Shown here in pieces: positions 10,201 to 20,560 of a DNA stretch of 64,000 nt. The stretch is from the NCBI GenBank assembly GCA_021029095.1, contig JAJOHG010000004.1:1462965-1526964 (forward strand), given 5' to 3'. How positions within the stretch are numbered: the first letter of the stretch is position 1; each line of letters starts with the position of its first letter. The translations under genes and the position numbers were made by a program. Below the pieces are notes generated by a model. It worked only from the letters and a program-made list of their open reading frames with translations, did no database searches and was not told the origin of the DNA. Source of the DNA: Phellopilus nigrolimitatus (Eukaryota; Basidiomycota; Agaricomycetes; Hymenochaetales; Hymenochaetaceae).

Positions 10201-11945
10201 AATTTCGATCCGACCTCCTAGGCGCGACCTTCACTGTCTATACGGACCACAAAACGCTCGAGCATTTCCTGTCACAAAAAGACCTCTCCCGCCGCCAAGC
10301 GCGGTGGCAAGAATTCCTCGCTCAGTACGTATTTGAGATCCGCTACGTCCCGGGGGAGCTAAATATCGTCGCGGACGGTCTGTCGCGTTTTCCTGACGAG
10401 GAAAACGTTGACCCGCCTGCGACCCGATCAGCAGCGCCTGATTTTTCTGCGGCTGTGCTCTCGATCACCTCAGATACCGAGCTCCTCCAGAACATCCGCT
10501 CAGGCTACCCCCAGGACGGCTTCTCTGCACACCTCCTCGCAAATCCGACTTCGTCCCTAGGAATTCGTATCGAGAACGGCCTCATCTTCCTAGGCGACCG
10601 TCTTGTAGTTCCCAGGACTGGCAACCTGCGCGAGACACTCTTCCGGCTCGCACACGACTCTCTTGGACACTACGGCTCTGAAAAGTCCTATGCTACGCTT
10701 CGCTCCTCGTTCTACTGGCCTAATATGCGCTCTGACCTCGAGAAGTCTTACATCCCACAGTGTGACTCCTGCCAACGCAACAAATCCTCAACTAAGAAGC
10801 CAACCGGGCCGCTCCACCCCATTGCCATTGCCCGCGAGCGCGGGGACAACATCTTTATCGACTTCGTCGGCCCCCTCCCTCTCGATCACGGTTTTAACTA
10901 CCTTTGCACCATTACCGACCAACTCGGTGCCGACGTCCGTCTCATACCCTGCACCTCCGAGATCAATGCTGAATCCTTTGCCCGCCTCTTCTTTGACAAC
11001 TGGTACTGTGAGAACGGTCTCCCCCTCAACATCTTCAGCGACCGCGACCACCTCTTCCTTTCGCGCTTCTGGAAGACTCTTCACCACCTCTCGGGAGTCA
11101 AACTCAAGATGAGTACCTCCTTCCATCCGCAAACTGATGGCCTCAGCGAGCGAACAAACAAGACCGTAATTCAAGCGCTACGTTTCTATGTCTCCCGCCA
11201 ACAAACCGGCTGGGTTGATGCCCTACCTCGCGTGCGCTTCGAACTTATGAATACTGTCAATGCCTCTACGGGTTTCACCCCGTTCCAGCTCAGGATGGGT
11301 CGCTCTCCCCGCATCATACCACCTCTTATCGAGCTGGAGACTCCCCCTGATGACTTGCCTGAAGACGTGCGCGCTCGTGAGCTTTTCCAACGCCTTGCCC
11401 TTGACTGCGCAGAAGCGCGCGACGCCCTTGTCCTAGCAAAGGTCTCTCAAGCCAAACAAGCTGACAAAACGCGCTCTCCGGAGGACCGTTACCAAGTCGG
11501 CGACTACGTTATGCTCTCCACTCTCCACCGCCGGCGTGACTATATGCAACATGGCGACGGACGCGTCGCCAAGTTCATGCCCCGCTGGGACGGAAAGTAC
11601 CGCGTCTCCCGTGCCTTCCCAGATCGCTCTGTCTACCAGCTCGAACTCCCTAACACACGGAACAAATGCTTGTCGTTCCATGCTTCCCAGCTAAAACGCT
11701 ACATCGGAAACGACGACGCCCTTTATCCCTCTCGCGCACTCCATCAGCCTCCACCCGTCCTCAACCCTGAAGGTTTCGAAGAGTGGCAAGTCGAGCGAAT
11801 CCTCGATCAACGGCGTCGCGGTCGCGGTTTCCAATATCTTGTCCGCTGGCGTGGCGAAGGTCCGGAGGGCGATCTTTGGCTGCCCGGTCGCGAGCTCGAT
11901 GACTGCGAAGCACTGGACATCTGGCTCGGGCACTTGCGTTCTTAA
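7221..11945 (+). CDS. Gag-Pol polyprotein of the chromovirus-type retrotransposon
   Basis: A single 1574-residue polyprotein. Residues about 20-190 form a Gag-like helical region. A variant zinc knuckle CYNC...H....C lies near 260, with six rather than four residues before the His. The aspartic protease motif near 406 reads LIDNGSS, so the usual D-S/T-G is D-N-G. Reverse transcriptase follows: PRMLCDFRELN, then YLDD at 786-789. RNase H starts with HTDAS at about 940. Integrase has an HHCC zinc region (His 1145, Cys 1181) and catalytic Asp 1214, Asp 1274 and Glu 1310, i.e. a D-D(35)E spacing. A C-terminal chromodomain starts near 1520 (EEWQVERIL ... YLVRWRGEG ... LWLPGREL) and should direct integration to particular chromatin. 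The start could also be the Met at 7269. No frameshift separates gag from pol, so Gag:Pol ratio must be set in some other way. Confidence 0.96.
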   Translation: MSANTLRAHAALLHPKMSQIPIVSEGSWTVQLFTDWKSACEDYRIAASVEDDEDLIRRVARGLKGRAIRNWYTPQAAAVQAMDFDQFALALRPVVLEYGWESRTKAEILSLRQNSRKANDFYYEILEKNDALLGTTYAFDNRAIRDLMEAHCDEEVRKELEVPTVHGIVGFDLWLLAAFEADETVRRRRDSLNAALRAQSKKTTPVAVPRPALASLPATANVPAASRVPAASRARPGPLRAADYGLTPREGAILARHRGCYNCRHYYTNHRALSCTLPASYHNKATITDAEGDRKRPPGAPVPAPLFVKTETVAAIRNLPHPQLPAYALADLAGHTAEEPVSAPSTSSAATAVASVGVEMPSSQVYEAPSESDGSEYVSPFQTPHLTWNCLLDGPEGPLSIPTLIDNGSSLVLIDTKLVDQLQLRRRRLPEPKHVALAMGGNSSSAVLTEYVHIAPRSADSKFLSRTVRAIVATSLCSPLILGGPFLAANAIVLDHELRSALAKHAQYDLLNPPTDLTRPPPLLRPCSPRKRALTALRDQINHKKELLDELSKCSRVRRATLDREHISRWQPDVVAAIRDRLTLIAFQQRLTDEESKMRKSYYLLFPSDIPHVDDLPDDVYHEFTLKDADKRIRTRQYTSPRKYRDAWDTLLRQHLDAGRLRPSSSKHASPAFLLAKSDPLALPRMLCDFRELNSNTEPDSYPLPRVDDILADCARGKIWAKIDMTNAFFQTKVRPDQIPLTAINTPLGLYEWTVMPMGCRNAPATHQRRMEAALAGLIGKSCHCYLDDIIIWSDSLDDHIKNVRTVLDALAKAKLYCSSKKTQLFCTSLDFLGHRISQDGIQADPKKTEKIAAWPQPRSASDVRSFLGLVRYLAPFLPNLADYTSVLNTLTTKTADKEFPPWTAQSQNAFDNIKKLVLSAQCLTTIDHKSPGDNKIFLHTDASDRRTGAVLSFGPTPDSARPVAFDSTPLRGPELNYPVHEKELLAIVKALKKFRSDLLGATFTVYTDHKTLEHFLSQKDLSRRQARWQEFLAQYVFEIRYVPGELNIVADGLSRFPDEENVDPPATRSAAPDFSAAVLSITSDTELLQNIRSGYPQDGFSAHLLANPTSSLGIRIENGLIFLGDRLVVPRTGNLRETLFRLAHDSLGHYGSEKSYATLRSSFYWPNMRSDLEKSYIPQCDSCQRNKSSTKKPTGPLHPIAIARERGDNIFIDFVGPLPLDHGFNYLCTITDQLGADVRLIPCTSEINAESFARLFFDNWYCENGLPLNIFSDRDHLFLSRFWKTLHHLSGVKLKMSTSFHPQTDGLSERTNKTVIQALRFYVSRQQTGWVDALPRVRFELMNTVNASTGFTPFQLRMGRSPRIIPPLIELETPPDDLPEDVRARELFQRLALDCAEARDALVLAKVSQAKQADKTRSPEDRYQVGDYVMLSTLHRRRDYMQHGDGRVAKFMPRWDGKYRVSRAFPDRSVYQLELPNTRNKCLSFHASQLKRYIGNDDALYPSRALHQPPPVLNPEGFEEWQVERILDQRRRGRGFQYLVRWRGEGPEGDLWLPGRELDDCEALDIWLGHLRS

Positions 11946-12039
11946 CATGGTCTCTCTTACTTAGAAACGGACTTTATCGGACATCTGCCTTCAAATCCAG
12001 TAGATGACTTGTCCCTTGCCCCCCTTTCCTCTTTTTCAC

Positions 12040-12051
12040 AGTGGGGAGGAG
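12040..12051 (+). other. Polypurine tract of the retrotransposon
   Basis: AGTGGGGAGGAG directly abuts the right LTR at 12052, the expected place for the plus-strand primer. Confidence 0.8.
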
Positions 12052-12261
12052 TGTAACCTCCCGGTTACGACATCATCATTAGATAATCATTTCCCTTTTC
12101 GTAACGTACTTATATGCGCGCGCGCCGTAATTCGAGTTCAACTTCTCTCACTCGAATTACAGGTACGCGCACGATACTGTATTATTAGAAACTTCTCTCA
12201 CTCGAATTACAGAATATTCTCCTGTCTGTTTTCTAGTGTTCACACCTCACGGTGTGTTCCA
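12052..12261 (+). repeat. 3' long terminal repeat
   Basis: 210 bp, read as identical to 6721-6930. The internal 23-bp repeat lies at 12140-12162 and 12190-12212. It is followed directly by the target duplication. Confidence 0.95.
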
Positions 12262-12266
12262 CAACT
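12262..12266 (+). repeat. 3' target-site duplication CAACT
   Basis: Copy of 6716-6720. Confidence 0.9.
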
Positions 12267-12662
12267 TCATGTATCGTGCTCATGCACCTCAATGCGTTTC
12301 CCTGAAAATGTATATTGCTCGCAACTCATTACTTACTCTTCAAAGGCGATCAATAGCAGAGCATCCTCATTGAAGATGTAATATCTGGAGGTAAGACTTA
12401 GAAGGGGAAGCGCTTGTCGACAGGCGTCCTGCCAAGTTGAAGAAATCGAATAACTGAGAGAGCTGTGCGCGGCTTTTCACGTGGTGATGAGGAGTTACTG
12501 TACTTATCAGATAAGATTTGAAGTTGCCGAGGCACGCCAGTCGCCGCCATGAGTGCGTGAGCCGCCGAGATCGCGGACATTCCTTAAACTTAACTCGACG
12601 CTCAGTCTCCCACTGACAACTTAGAAAGGGCTGGATATTGAGACGGCGTAAGGGCTCTGAGG
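12267..12662 (+). other. Intergenic region between retrotransposon and ATM1
   Basis: About 400 bp with no supported gene. It should hold the displaced original 3' flank of RAE1 and the ATM1 promoter. Confidence 0.5.
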
Positions 12663-15322
12663 ATGTTGAGCATCTTCCGCTCTCAAGCATTCCGATCTAT
12701 GCCGTCGCAATCGCGGGTCGTTCACCACGGTACCCTGACCGGTTTCTCATGCCTCAGACACAAACCGACGTGGAATCTGCGATGCATGCCGGTGGGTTCT
12801 GCTGCAAGTGTGCGCAGATTTGGAAGCACCAGTAAAAGGAGCACGCCTTCTGAGCCATCCAAGGCCAAAGCAGACAGCTCGGACCCTTCCAAGGTCGCTG
12901 CGAAGACCGCGAGGGATCTAGGTGCCGAGAAGCAAATCAGTCAAGCACAGCAGAGACGGAACGATTGGGCTATCGTAAAACGCCTTCTGGTAAACATATG
13001 GCCGCCGGGAGACTGGAAGGTTAGGAGCAGGGTTATATTGGGTTTTGGTCTGCTAGTAGCGGGCAAGGTGTGTCGACCTGTCACTTTTACGGCCACAGGA
13101 CCTTTCCTGATACGAATTCAACACAGGTTCTGAATGTGCAGGTACCGTTGCTATTCAAAAACATCATCGACTTCCTCAACGTCGAGATAACAGCGGACTC
13201 TACTGTGTGGGTATTGGCTGGATCATTAATTCTGGGATGTTCGTCGAACTCCAAACTTCTCACAGTTAGGAGGAACTGATCATAGTGCCCAGATGGTGCC
13301 GCTCGGATCGGAGCAACGCTTTTCTCGGAGCTGCTCAATGCCGTATTTGCCAATGTCGGCCAGGCTGCCGTTCGCAGAGTCGCTAGAGAGACTTTCGAGC
13401 ACCTTCTGAATCTTGATCTTAAATTCCATCTTTCACGCCAAACCGGAGGCTTAACCCGTGCGATCGATCGCGGGACAAAGTATGTAATTGCGCTTTTTTT
13501 GAAATTGGTGCCAAACAACCTTTTTGTGTAGGGGAATCACTTTTATCTTGCAATCGGTATTATTCCGAATAGTACCGACGGCTCTCGAAATATCCATGGT
13601 TTGCGGTATCTTGGTAAAACTATGCTCCTCTCATTGTCTGGGAATTTTGTTGAGTTTTTCCTCTACGGTAGACCTATAAGTTTGGCTGGGACTATGCTGC
13701 TGTGGTAGCTGCAACCATGCTTGCATATACTTGGTTTACGGTGCGGACAACTTCGTGGAGGTGAGTATAACTTGTCCATTTTAACCCAATATTCTCTTTC
13801 CTTATCGTCTTCAGGACCCAATTCCGACGCGATGCAAATAAGGCAGATAACAAAGCAGCGACCGTAGCCGTCGACTCTCTTATCAATTATGAAGCCGTTA
13901 AAGTATGTATCTTGTTTTCGGAGTAGAAGGGGAAAAACAAACTGACAGCTTACTTTCAAAGAACTTCAATAATGAGACATTTGAATTGGCACAGTACGAC
14001 AAGCATCTCGCTTCGTACGAAAAATCGTCGATCAAGATTACTACCTCGCTTGCCTTCCTGAACTCCGGACAAAATGCCATTTACTCGAGTGCGCTCACGC
14101 TCATGATGTTCTTGGCCGCGCAGGGTGTAGTCAATGGTACCATGACCGTTGGCGACCTCGTAATGGTGAACCAGCTTGTTTTCCAGCTGTCACTTCCTTT
14201 GAACTTCCTCGGAACGATATACCGCGAAATGCGTCAGAGTCTGCTCGATATGGAGGTCTTATTCAATCTTCAGACAGAGCACACACCGCCTCCAGTAATT
14301 ACATACCTACTTGATTTTAGTGTTCTGCGCTAATCAGCTACGCTCAATTATTAGGACAAACCTGACGCGAAGCCGCTCGTCCTCAGCGGCGGCTCCATTC
14401 GCTTCCAGAACGTCGGCTTCGGTTACCACGCTGACCGGCCTATTTTCCGCAACCTCTCCTTCACGGTACCCGCAGGGAAGAAAGTCGCGCTTGTCGGGCC
14501 ATCCGGCTGCGGCAAGTCAACCGTATTCCGGCTGCTCTTCCGTTTCTACGATCCTACGGCAGGACGCATCCTGATCGACGACCAGGATATCCACGAACTT
14601 CAGCTCGATAGCGTTCGCAGGGCGATTGGCGTCGTCCCACAGGACACACCGATGTTCCACGCGGACATCATGCACAACATCCGCTACGGCCGCCTGGACG
14701 CGAGCGAGGAGGAGGTCGTGGAGGCCGCGAAACGCGCGAATGTGCACGCAACGGTTGAGCGTCTTCCCGAGGGGTATAAGACGACTGTCGGAGAGCGCGG
14801 ACTAATGATTTCTGGGGGAGAGAAGCAACGGTTGGCTGTTGCAAGAGTTCTACTGAAGGATCCGCCAATTCTCTTCTTCGACGAAGCGGTATGCGTTTCT
14901 GTCATCAAAAGCGGATGCAGACGTTTGACATAAGCGCATTCATTCCTATAGACATCTGCACTAGATGGTCGTACTGAGACAGAATTGATGAAGAACATCA
15001 ACAGCATTCTCCTCGACAAGAGACGGACAAGTATTTTCATTGCTCATCGGTGCGTCGCAATCCTTCCCATTCTATACGCAAATTGTCTGACTTCTGGTTC
15101 TCCCATTACGATCGCAGTCTCCGCACCGTCGTCGAAGCCGATCTCATCCTCGTCTTCAACCAAGGCGAAGTCGTTGAACAAGGCACACACCAGGAACTTC
15201 TCGAAAAAGGCGGGTTATACTATGACATGTGGCTCGAGCAGGCATACCAGGGCGACTCCGAGCCGGAGGCGGATTCACAGGACGAAGAGCAGCGACGGCC
15301 AGAGGAGACGAAGAATGTGTAA
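12663..15322 (+). CDS. ATM1: Mitochondrial ABC half-transporter Atm1
   Basis: Inner-membrane exporter that moves a glutathione-linked sulfur compound from the mitochondrial matrix for cytosolic iron-sulfur assembly. The N-terminus ([18 protein letters not shown], then FRCMP and RRFGST) is basic and hydroxylated, a matrix-targeting presequence. The membrane domain follows with conserved [48 protein letters not shown] and [14 protein letters not shown]. The nucleotide-binding domain has Walker [11 protein letters not shown]-loop VPQDTPMF, signature [13 protein letters not shown], Walker B ILFFDEATSALD and H-loop FIAHR. It ends [12 protein letters not shown] at 15322. About nine GT-AG introns join in frame; one splits FFDEA from TSALD. 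The gene looks intact. Confidence 0.95.
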
Positions 15323-15539
15323 TAGGAACGTAGAATTAGAGATACGCAGCTTTGCATACCACTTAATTTATAGACTCTTATCTTATATGGTTCAATGTTG
15401 AATGTATTCTCCGTTCTTTATCATACACGATTTGATTAACATACCGCGCTAGGTCAAAAGACGTACATGTCATCATACTGCTGATACAGCTTATTGTTGG
15501 CTAGAATCCCCTAGAAAAAATAAATGGATGGAATGCTTG

Positions 15540-18298
15540 TCATTCAATCCGGCCGCGCAGCCAGCTTAGAAGCCCTTTGGTCCCTAGTGTAGATAGGAGC
15601 ATGAGCAGGAGATAATAGACATGCAAGATCAGAAGCTTACCCTCTCTTTCCCAAACCTTTCTGGGCGGCACGCGGAACCTACGGATAATTGTCAAACATA
15701 AGTGCTTCTTCACCGGTAGGAGGCATACTTAACACTCACGTATTTCCATCCACCAGAAGCACATCCATCGGCAACAAACCCAACGTTACGGGGAGCTTCG
15801 AAATCTCGTTATCTCGTATATCGAGTTCCTCGAGACGCCATTCCGGCACCTGTCGGTTGCCGCGGAATAGTTCTGTGACGCTCTCAAAGGCTTCCAGCGC
15901 CGTCAGACGGTTCCCGCGCAGCCGAAGGACCTTCAATCCCTTTCGCCGGCTTTCAGAAGGGACGAGAAAGCACTCGAGCGCAGACGAAGACAGCCCATCT
16001 GATGTGAGTGTGTTGTATGAGAGGTCGAGGACACTGAGCACGGGGAACGCGTCTGCGAGCAGTTCGAGGAGACCTTTTCTTTGCGAAACCGGCGCCCCTC
16101 CGCCTTCAGGCTCTTGACTCAAGGAAACCGTGTCGCCCAACGCGCAGCCTTCAAGGCACAGCTCGTCGAGACGTGGAAGCACACCTGCTGTGGATTGTGG
16201 TGTAGCAAGAAAGGACGCGGAAGGGAAGCTGAATGTTGGGTCCGCACGGCGATTGCTTAGGTTTAACACGCGGAGCTTCGTAGCGAAATCTTCTCGCGCG
16301 ATGACCGCGAGTGGGAGCGTCGGCGCAGGGACAAGTAGGTCCTCTGGTGTCCTGCCTTTCTGGGGAGTCGCTATAAGAGAGAAAGCGCGTGTATGAGCGC
16401 GTGTCGGAGGTGCCGACGGCGGGAGTGTTAGTGTCAGCGTCGCAGCGTCATAGTACACCGAGCTCGCGAGGGAAGGAGAAGCACTAGGCGATCTCGATTC
16501 GGCTGGATCTGTGGGTGTGGATGCTTTGGCGGCATTCGCGGCCTGCTGTGCGCGTAGCCGTCGGCGACCGCCTTCTGTCAGTAACCCTTGTTCAGCCTCA
16601 ATTTCCCATTGTTCCTTTTCCACAACTTTCGGACGAGAGGCTGCACTTTTTGGTTGAGATGCAGTTGTCGATGGGGCGGTGGCGGCAACATGGACTCGTC
16701 TGTGCCCCCCTTCGGATGTGAGACCTTGTTCCGCCTCAATTTCCCGGGTCTCCTTTCCAGTCTGCGCAGGTTGCTTGTCAGTATCCGCTCTGATGAAGCT
16801 CTTTTTCTTCTTCAAGTAATTTTTCTCCGCCTCGATCTCCCAGGCTTCTCTTACAACTTTTTTACCGACAGCAATGCGCAGCTCACCCGGACTAGGCGGT
16901 GCTGTGGTAATTTGGAAACTCAGACCTCCGCTGCGTGGCGATTCAGCGAAGAATGCACGGACGGCTTGCTCTGTAACGTCCGTCTCGCTGATGTCTAAAA
17001 GCTGTAGCCTCGAAAATTTCACGGGTGGACGATGAATGAAAGATTCATTTGTGAGTCCAGTATGCTCCATATGAACCTCTTGCAAATTTTCCAGCTTCGC
17101 AAGCACCGTGAACAGGTCTTGAGATTTTCCGAGAGGATTGTGCGCCAGTGTCAGGTACTTGATCGCAGATGGCAGGTGGGATGTATCGATAGAGGCAGAC
17201 GTAATTTTGTTGTGGCCAAGATCTAGGACATGCAAGTTGGGCAATGGCTTGATCGCTCGGCTGACTTCCGGCTGGAAGAAAGCGCCAGTATCCACAGACT
17301 CTGGCAGGTCTACCGGATCATTGAATCGCGAAAATGGTAGGGACGTGAGTTGATTGTGCGCGAGATTCAGCGTGGCGAGTGCCGGTAAGGAGAATAGTGG
17401 AGGTGGTATTGCAGTGAGATTGTTGTTAGAAACATCGAGCGTCGTCAAACAAGCCAGAATCGACAGCGATGCGGGCAAAGTAGAAAGTCGGTTGTTGTGA
17501 AGCTACTTAAACAATTATAAAAGACTGATAAAGAAAAGAGAAAAAATTGAGCGAGGCTCACATCAACGACTTTCAGACTCCCGAAAAACGAGAGTTCCGG
17601 CTGTAGAGCAACTATTTCGTTACTACGTGCTTTCAAAACCATAAGATCTTGTGCCTCAAACCATGATGGCTGCTGTTTATTTTGCCTATTTCGCTTGGGC
17701 GCATCATCAACAGGATAATCAGGTTCCGTGACGGAATCCAAAGGCTTCGGAGTGACCCCCAGATGAACCTCAAATAAACAAGAAGGAATGCAGACGAGGG
17801 AGCGCGATGAAATGTTGAAATTACCTCAACGAATGAAATATATGGGGTTAGGTGAATCTGCCAAGCGTACATGAGGCGAGCTCACTGACCTGTACTTCGA
17901 GCGCGTTCGACCGTCTCGCGAATACTCCATCTACCCAGATCGTTCACATCTTCCTCGACATCCTTTGACTTTTCAACTACTAAGTCATCATCTCCGCCAA
18001 AGGTGCTGAGAAGCACGCCGCCGGAATTATTCTGCGTCGCCTGTGCTTTCTTTGCTTCGGCTCTCCTAAGCGCAATCTGTTCCTTCAAACTGAGCCTTGC
18101 TGTCGATGACTTTTCTTCTGTCTCTTTCCTACGAGGACTTGGGGCACGCTTGGCTGTACTCGAGTGTGGAACGCGAAGCCCAGATGGAGTATTCGGTGTG
18201 GGAGCCTTAGTCTGAGCCCCATTCGTCGACGAGGTCGACGCATGGTACTGATTGCGAAGAGAGCCCGTTGAGACTGCTGGTCGAGGAACGCGGGACAT
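15540..18298 (-). CDS. Leucine-rich-repeat protein, LRRC40-like
   Basis: A long LRR protein of the family that includes LRRC40. Start is MSRVPRPAVSTGS at 18298; an in-frame Met at 18316 is an alternative. An N-terminal low-complexity region contains an arginine/glutamate-rich helix (KEQIALRRAEAKKAQ) and the conserved SIRETVERARSTG. VHLGVTPKPLDSV follows, then LRR units such as LHNNRLSTLPASL, VSNNNLTAIPPPL and LDLGHNKITS. The middle holds three copies of an EIEAE(Q)GLL/T-S-EGG-RR segment (at about 16570-16850). After more LRRs the C-terminus reads GNTFRVPPRKVWEREG, intron, TKGLLSWLRGRIE, which closely follows the LRRC40 end. The short exon near 17840-17880, before VHLGVTP, is not resolved with certainty. 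Function is unknown; such repeats bind proteins. Confidence 0.85.
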
Positions 18299-18442
18299 GA
18301 TTGGTTTAGCAAACAAGATGGAGAAAGAAAGACCTTGAGAAAGTGTTCAGCCGTCAAAACGCGAGCGTGTCGATCTCGAATCACACGGATCACAGTCGAA
18401 GTGCCGAACAGAGCTGCAGGCTCTGCTTGAACGTCGACCACG
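18299..18442. promoter_or_regulatory. Short divergent promoter region
   Basis: Only 144 bp separate the start codons of the LRR gene (-) and RAI1 (+). Both promoters must overlap here. Confidence 0.6.
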
Positions 18443-20025
18443 ATGAGTTCCACGAAGCGCAGCTTTGATCAAGTGGAAGAGTCTGGACGTGAACAACGCT
18501 CGCCAATACGGCGTCGAATTGACGGCGAAGAACAAACAAACAAAATTCATTGTGTCGGGTTTCCAACTGCTGCACCTCGTCATACGCCTGCTTTCCAGTA
18601 TCCCAACCAGCTTGTTACATTCTCTTACTCACCCTCTCGAACTCTCGAATTCTCAAACAATGCGATGAAATACTTCACGCATCCGCCTCACAATGCCGAT
18701 CTCACATATGCGTACGAGACGTGGATTAAAAGGCCAGAGGAACGGGGAAGGCTAGACGGACTTCTGACAGCTTGCCTTAGCGACGAAGTTTCTCCCGAGA
18801 GACAGAGAGCGAATGTTGTCTCTTGGAGAGGCGTTATGACAAAGTGAGATGCTCTTGAGATCAAAATGCTTTAAATATCATACTGATATTCAACGTGAGA
18901 GAATACTGACAGCACCCTACGAAGAGCGAGACGGCTGGCTTCTCAATGTTATGTGTGTGAATGGCACGCTTTACTTTGAGGAACATCTAAGCAGCCAGAA
19001 ATTAAAAGAAAAGTGGGCTGATAGATTTTTCGTTACGGCACCTGAACTCATTTGATGTACCAGGGAGAACATGACGGATAGAAATCGTTTGCAATCTTAC
19101 TTCGGATACGCTTTTGAATCGTATTGCACCTCCGCCACTCCCGATCCTGGACATGATCCTGGCCGCCTTCCTAACGGCTGGAGCGGGAATATCGACACAA
19201 ATGTTCAATGGTGTAGTGTAGTGAAGACGAAGTTAGGCGACAGTAGAATGATCATAGGCGGAGAGGTTGATTGTGTCGAAGGTTGGCGTAGCGATTTATC
19301 TCTTTTAGGGTTAAGATTCTCATCGTGTTCTCCAGGAAGATACACCGGCCAGCCGAATACTTTTGTCGAGCTCAAGACCTCTCTCACAATAAGGGGACCA
19401 CAAGATGAAGCAAGATTTGAAAAGTAAGTTATCTAAATAGTCAAAGATACACTTACTCATTGTTCTTTTTCACAGGAAGCTGTTGAAATTCTACTTCCAA
19501 TCATTCCTCCTGGGCGTTCCGGTATGCACAAGCTTTGCATATAGCTGAGTTTAAATGAGAACTTTTAAACAGGAAATAAAAGTCGGCTTCAGAACGCCTG
19601 CAGGGCGCCTCAAGGATCTGCAGTCATTCAAAACCGTTCAGCTTCCGCGACTCGTTCGTGGGAAGCCGGGAGCCTGGGATCCCAATATCTGCCTCGACTT
19701 TGGCAGTCGCTTCATAATATTTCTCAGGTCGATTATTGACGACTGGGATATGGGCTCCTCTGGATCTTCCCCTTCATCGTCATCTGACATACTTTCCGAA
19801 TCTCGTGCAGCAGGGAGGAAGTCACGCTCGAAAGAGGAATGCGTTTGGAGGGTAACCTTCGTTCCTGGCAGGGGTCCTGAAGTCGTGCTACTTGACGACG
19901 CTGGTGTCGCGGATGTACGGAACGGAGAAGACCGGGTCGGCTTCCTGCCTACTTTCTATTGGGATAAAGTATCGGCAAGAGCGAGCAAGAGTAAAGCCAA
20001 GGATGACAGAAAGAAGAGCACTTAG
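18443..20025 (+). CDS. RAI1: Decapping nuclease Rai1/DXO family
   Basis: A DXO/Rai1 enzyme that removes faulty or NAD-type 5' caps from RNA; in yeast Rai1 partners the nuclear 5'-3' exonuclease Rat1. Start is MSSTKRSFDQVEESG at 18443, probably a basic nuclear-targeting N-terminus. Family blocks are PYEERDGWLLNVMCVNGTLYFEE, RLQSYFGYAFESYC, WCSVVKTKLG, MIIGGEVDCVEG (metal-binding Glu and Asp), FVELKTS (the catalytic ELKT), KLLKFYFQSFLLGVPEIKVGFR and the C-terminal ECVWRVTF. Four introns join in frame; the third exon start after AAGTGGGCTGATAG is inferred (FF then NMTDRNRLQ). The tail is rich in serine, then lysine. The gene appears intact. Confidence 0.92.
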
Positions 20026-20560
20026 ATGTGCTCCGGGCCACACGCTCCTAGCCGATCGCGGTGAGGTTAGGCCAAGTTTATTTGATCAGCTTGGGCCTCA
20101 AGCAATCCAGTCCTCCTTCACCGTTGAATCGGTAGCAGCACTCAGCGATGGTTTACAAAGAACGGAGACATGTATTACGGTTTACCTCTTTTCCGTCGTA
20201 TTCGCCAGTCCTCGTTTTGAGACGTCGTATATGGGTTTCGTGACTTCCTCCTGTCACCGCCACCTTACTATACGTAGCCATATTGCCGAGCCACATGCGC
20301 TTAGACACCTTATTGTTCTCTGAAGGCCGCAGGTATATAAAGCTTTCTTCAGCCCTTCTGCTATTTTCCCATTCTTCCCGCTTCTCGCTCTTCATACCTT
20401 TATTACTTCGAATTCATTTGCAGCTCTTTTGAGCCCTTACTATCATTGATTCTGGAATTCTCTTTTCCGGTACGTTACAACTTATCTTGTTTGACAGTCA
20501 ACGAGCAATTCTGATAGGCAGTGTTAGCCCGTTGAACGAGCGATATACAATCATCATTAA
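20026..20560 (+). other. Intergenic region with a strong TATA box
   Basis: No coding frame of note. TATATAAAG at 20334-20342 lies about 220 bp before the next proposed start codon, which would leave room for a leader with its own intron (GTACGTTAC... to TTTGACAG, about 20470-20498). Confidence 0.5.
20334..20342 (+). promoter_or_regulatory. TATA-box candidate
   Basis: TATATAAAG, an exact consensus, upstream of the cysteine-rich gene at 20561. Confidence 0.5.

Larger units (their letters stand above)
6721..12261 (+). mobile_element. Complete Ty3/gypsy LTR retrotransposon with chromodomain (chromovirus type)
   Basis: A 5541-bp element with two LTRs of 210 bp that I read as identical base for base, flanked by the 5-bp duplication CAACT. 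The order is LTR, 290-bp leader, a single gag-pol frame, purine-rich tract, LTR. LTR ends are TGTAAC...TTCCA. Identical LTRs, an unbroken 1574-codon frame and an exact target duplication mean insertion was very recent on an evolutionary scale, and the copy may still be mobile. The domain order protease, reverse transcriptase, RNase H, integrase, chromodomain is that of Ty3/gypsy chromoviruses. Confidence 0.96.
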
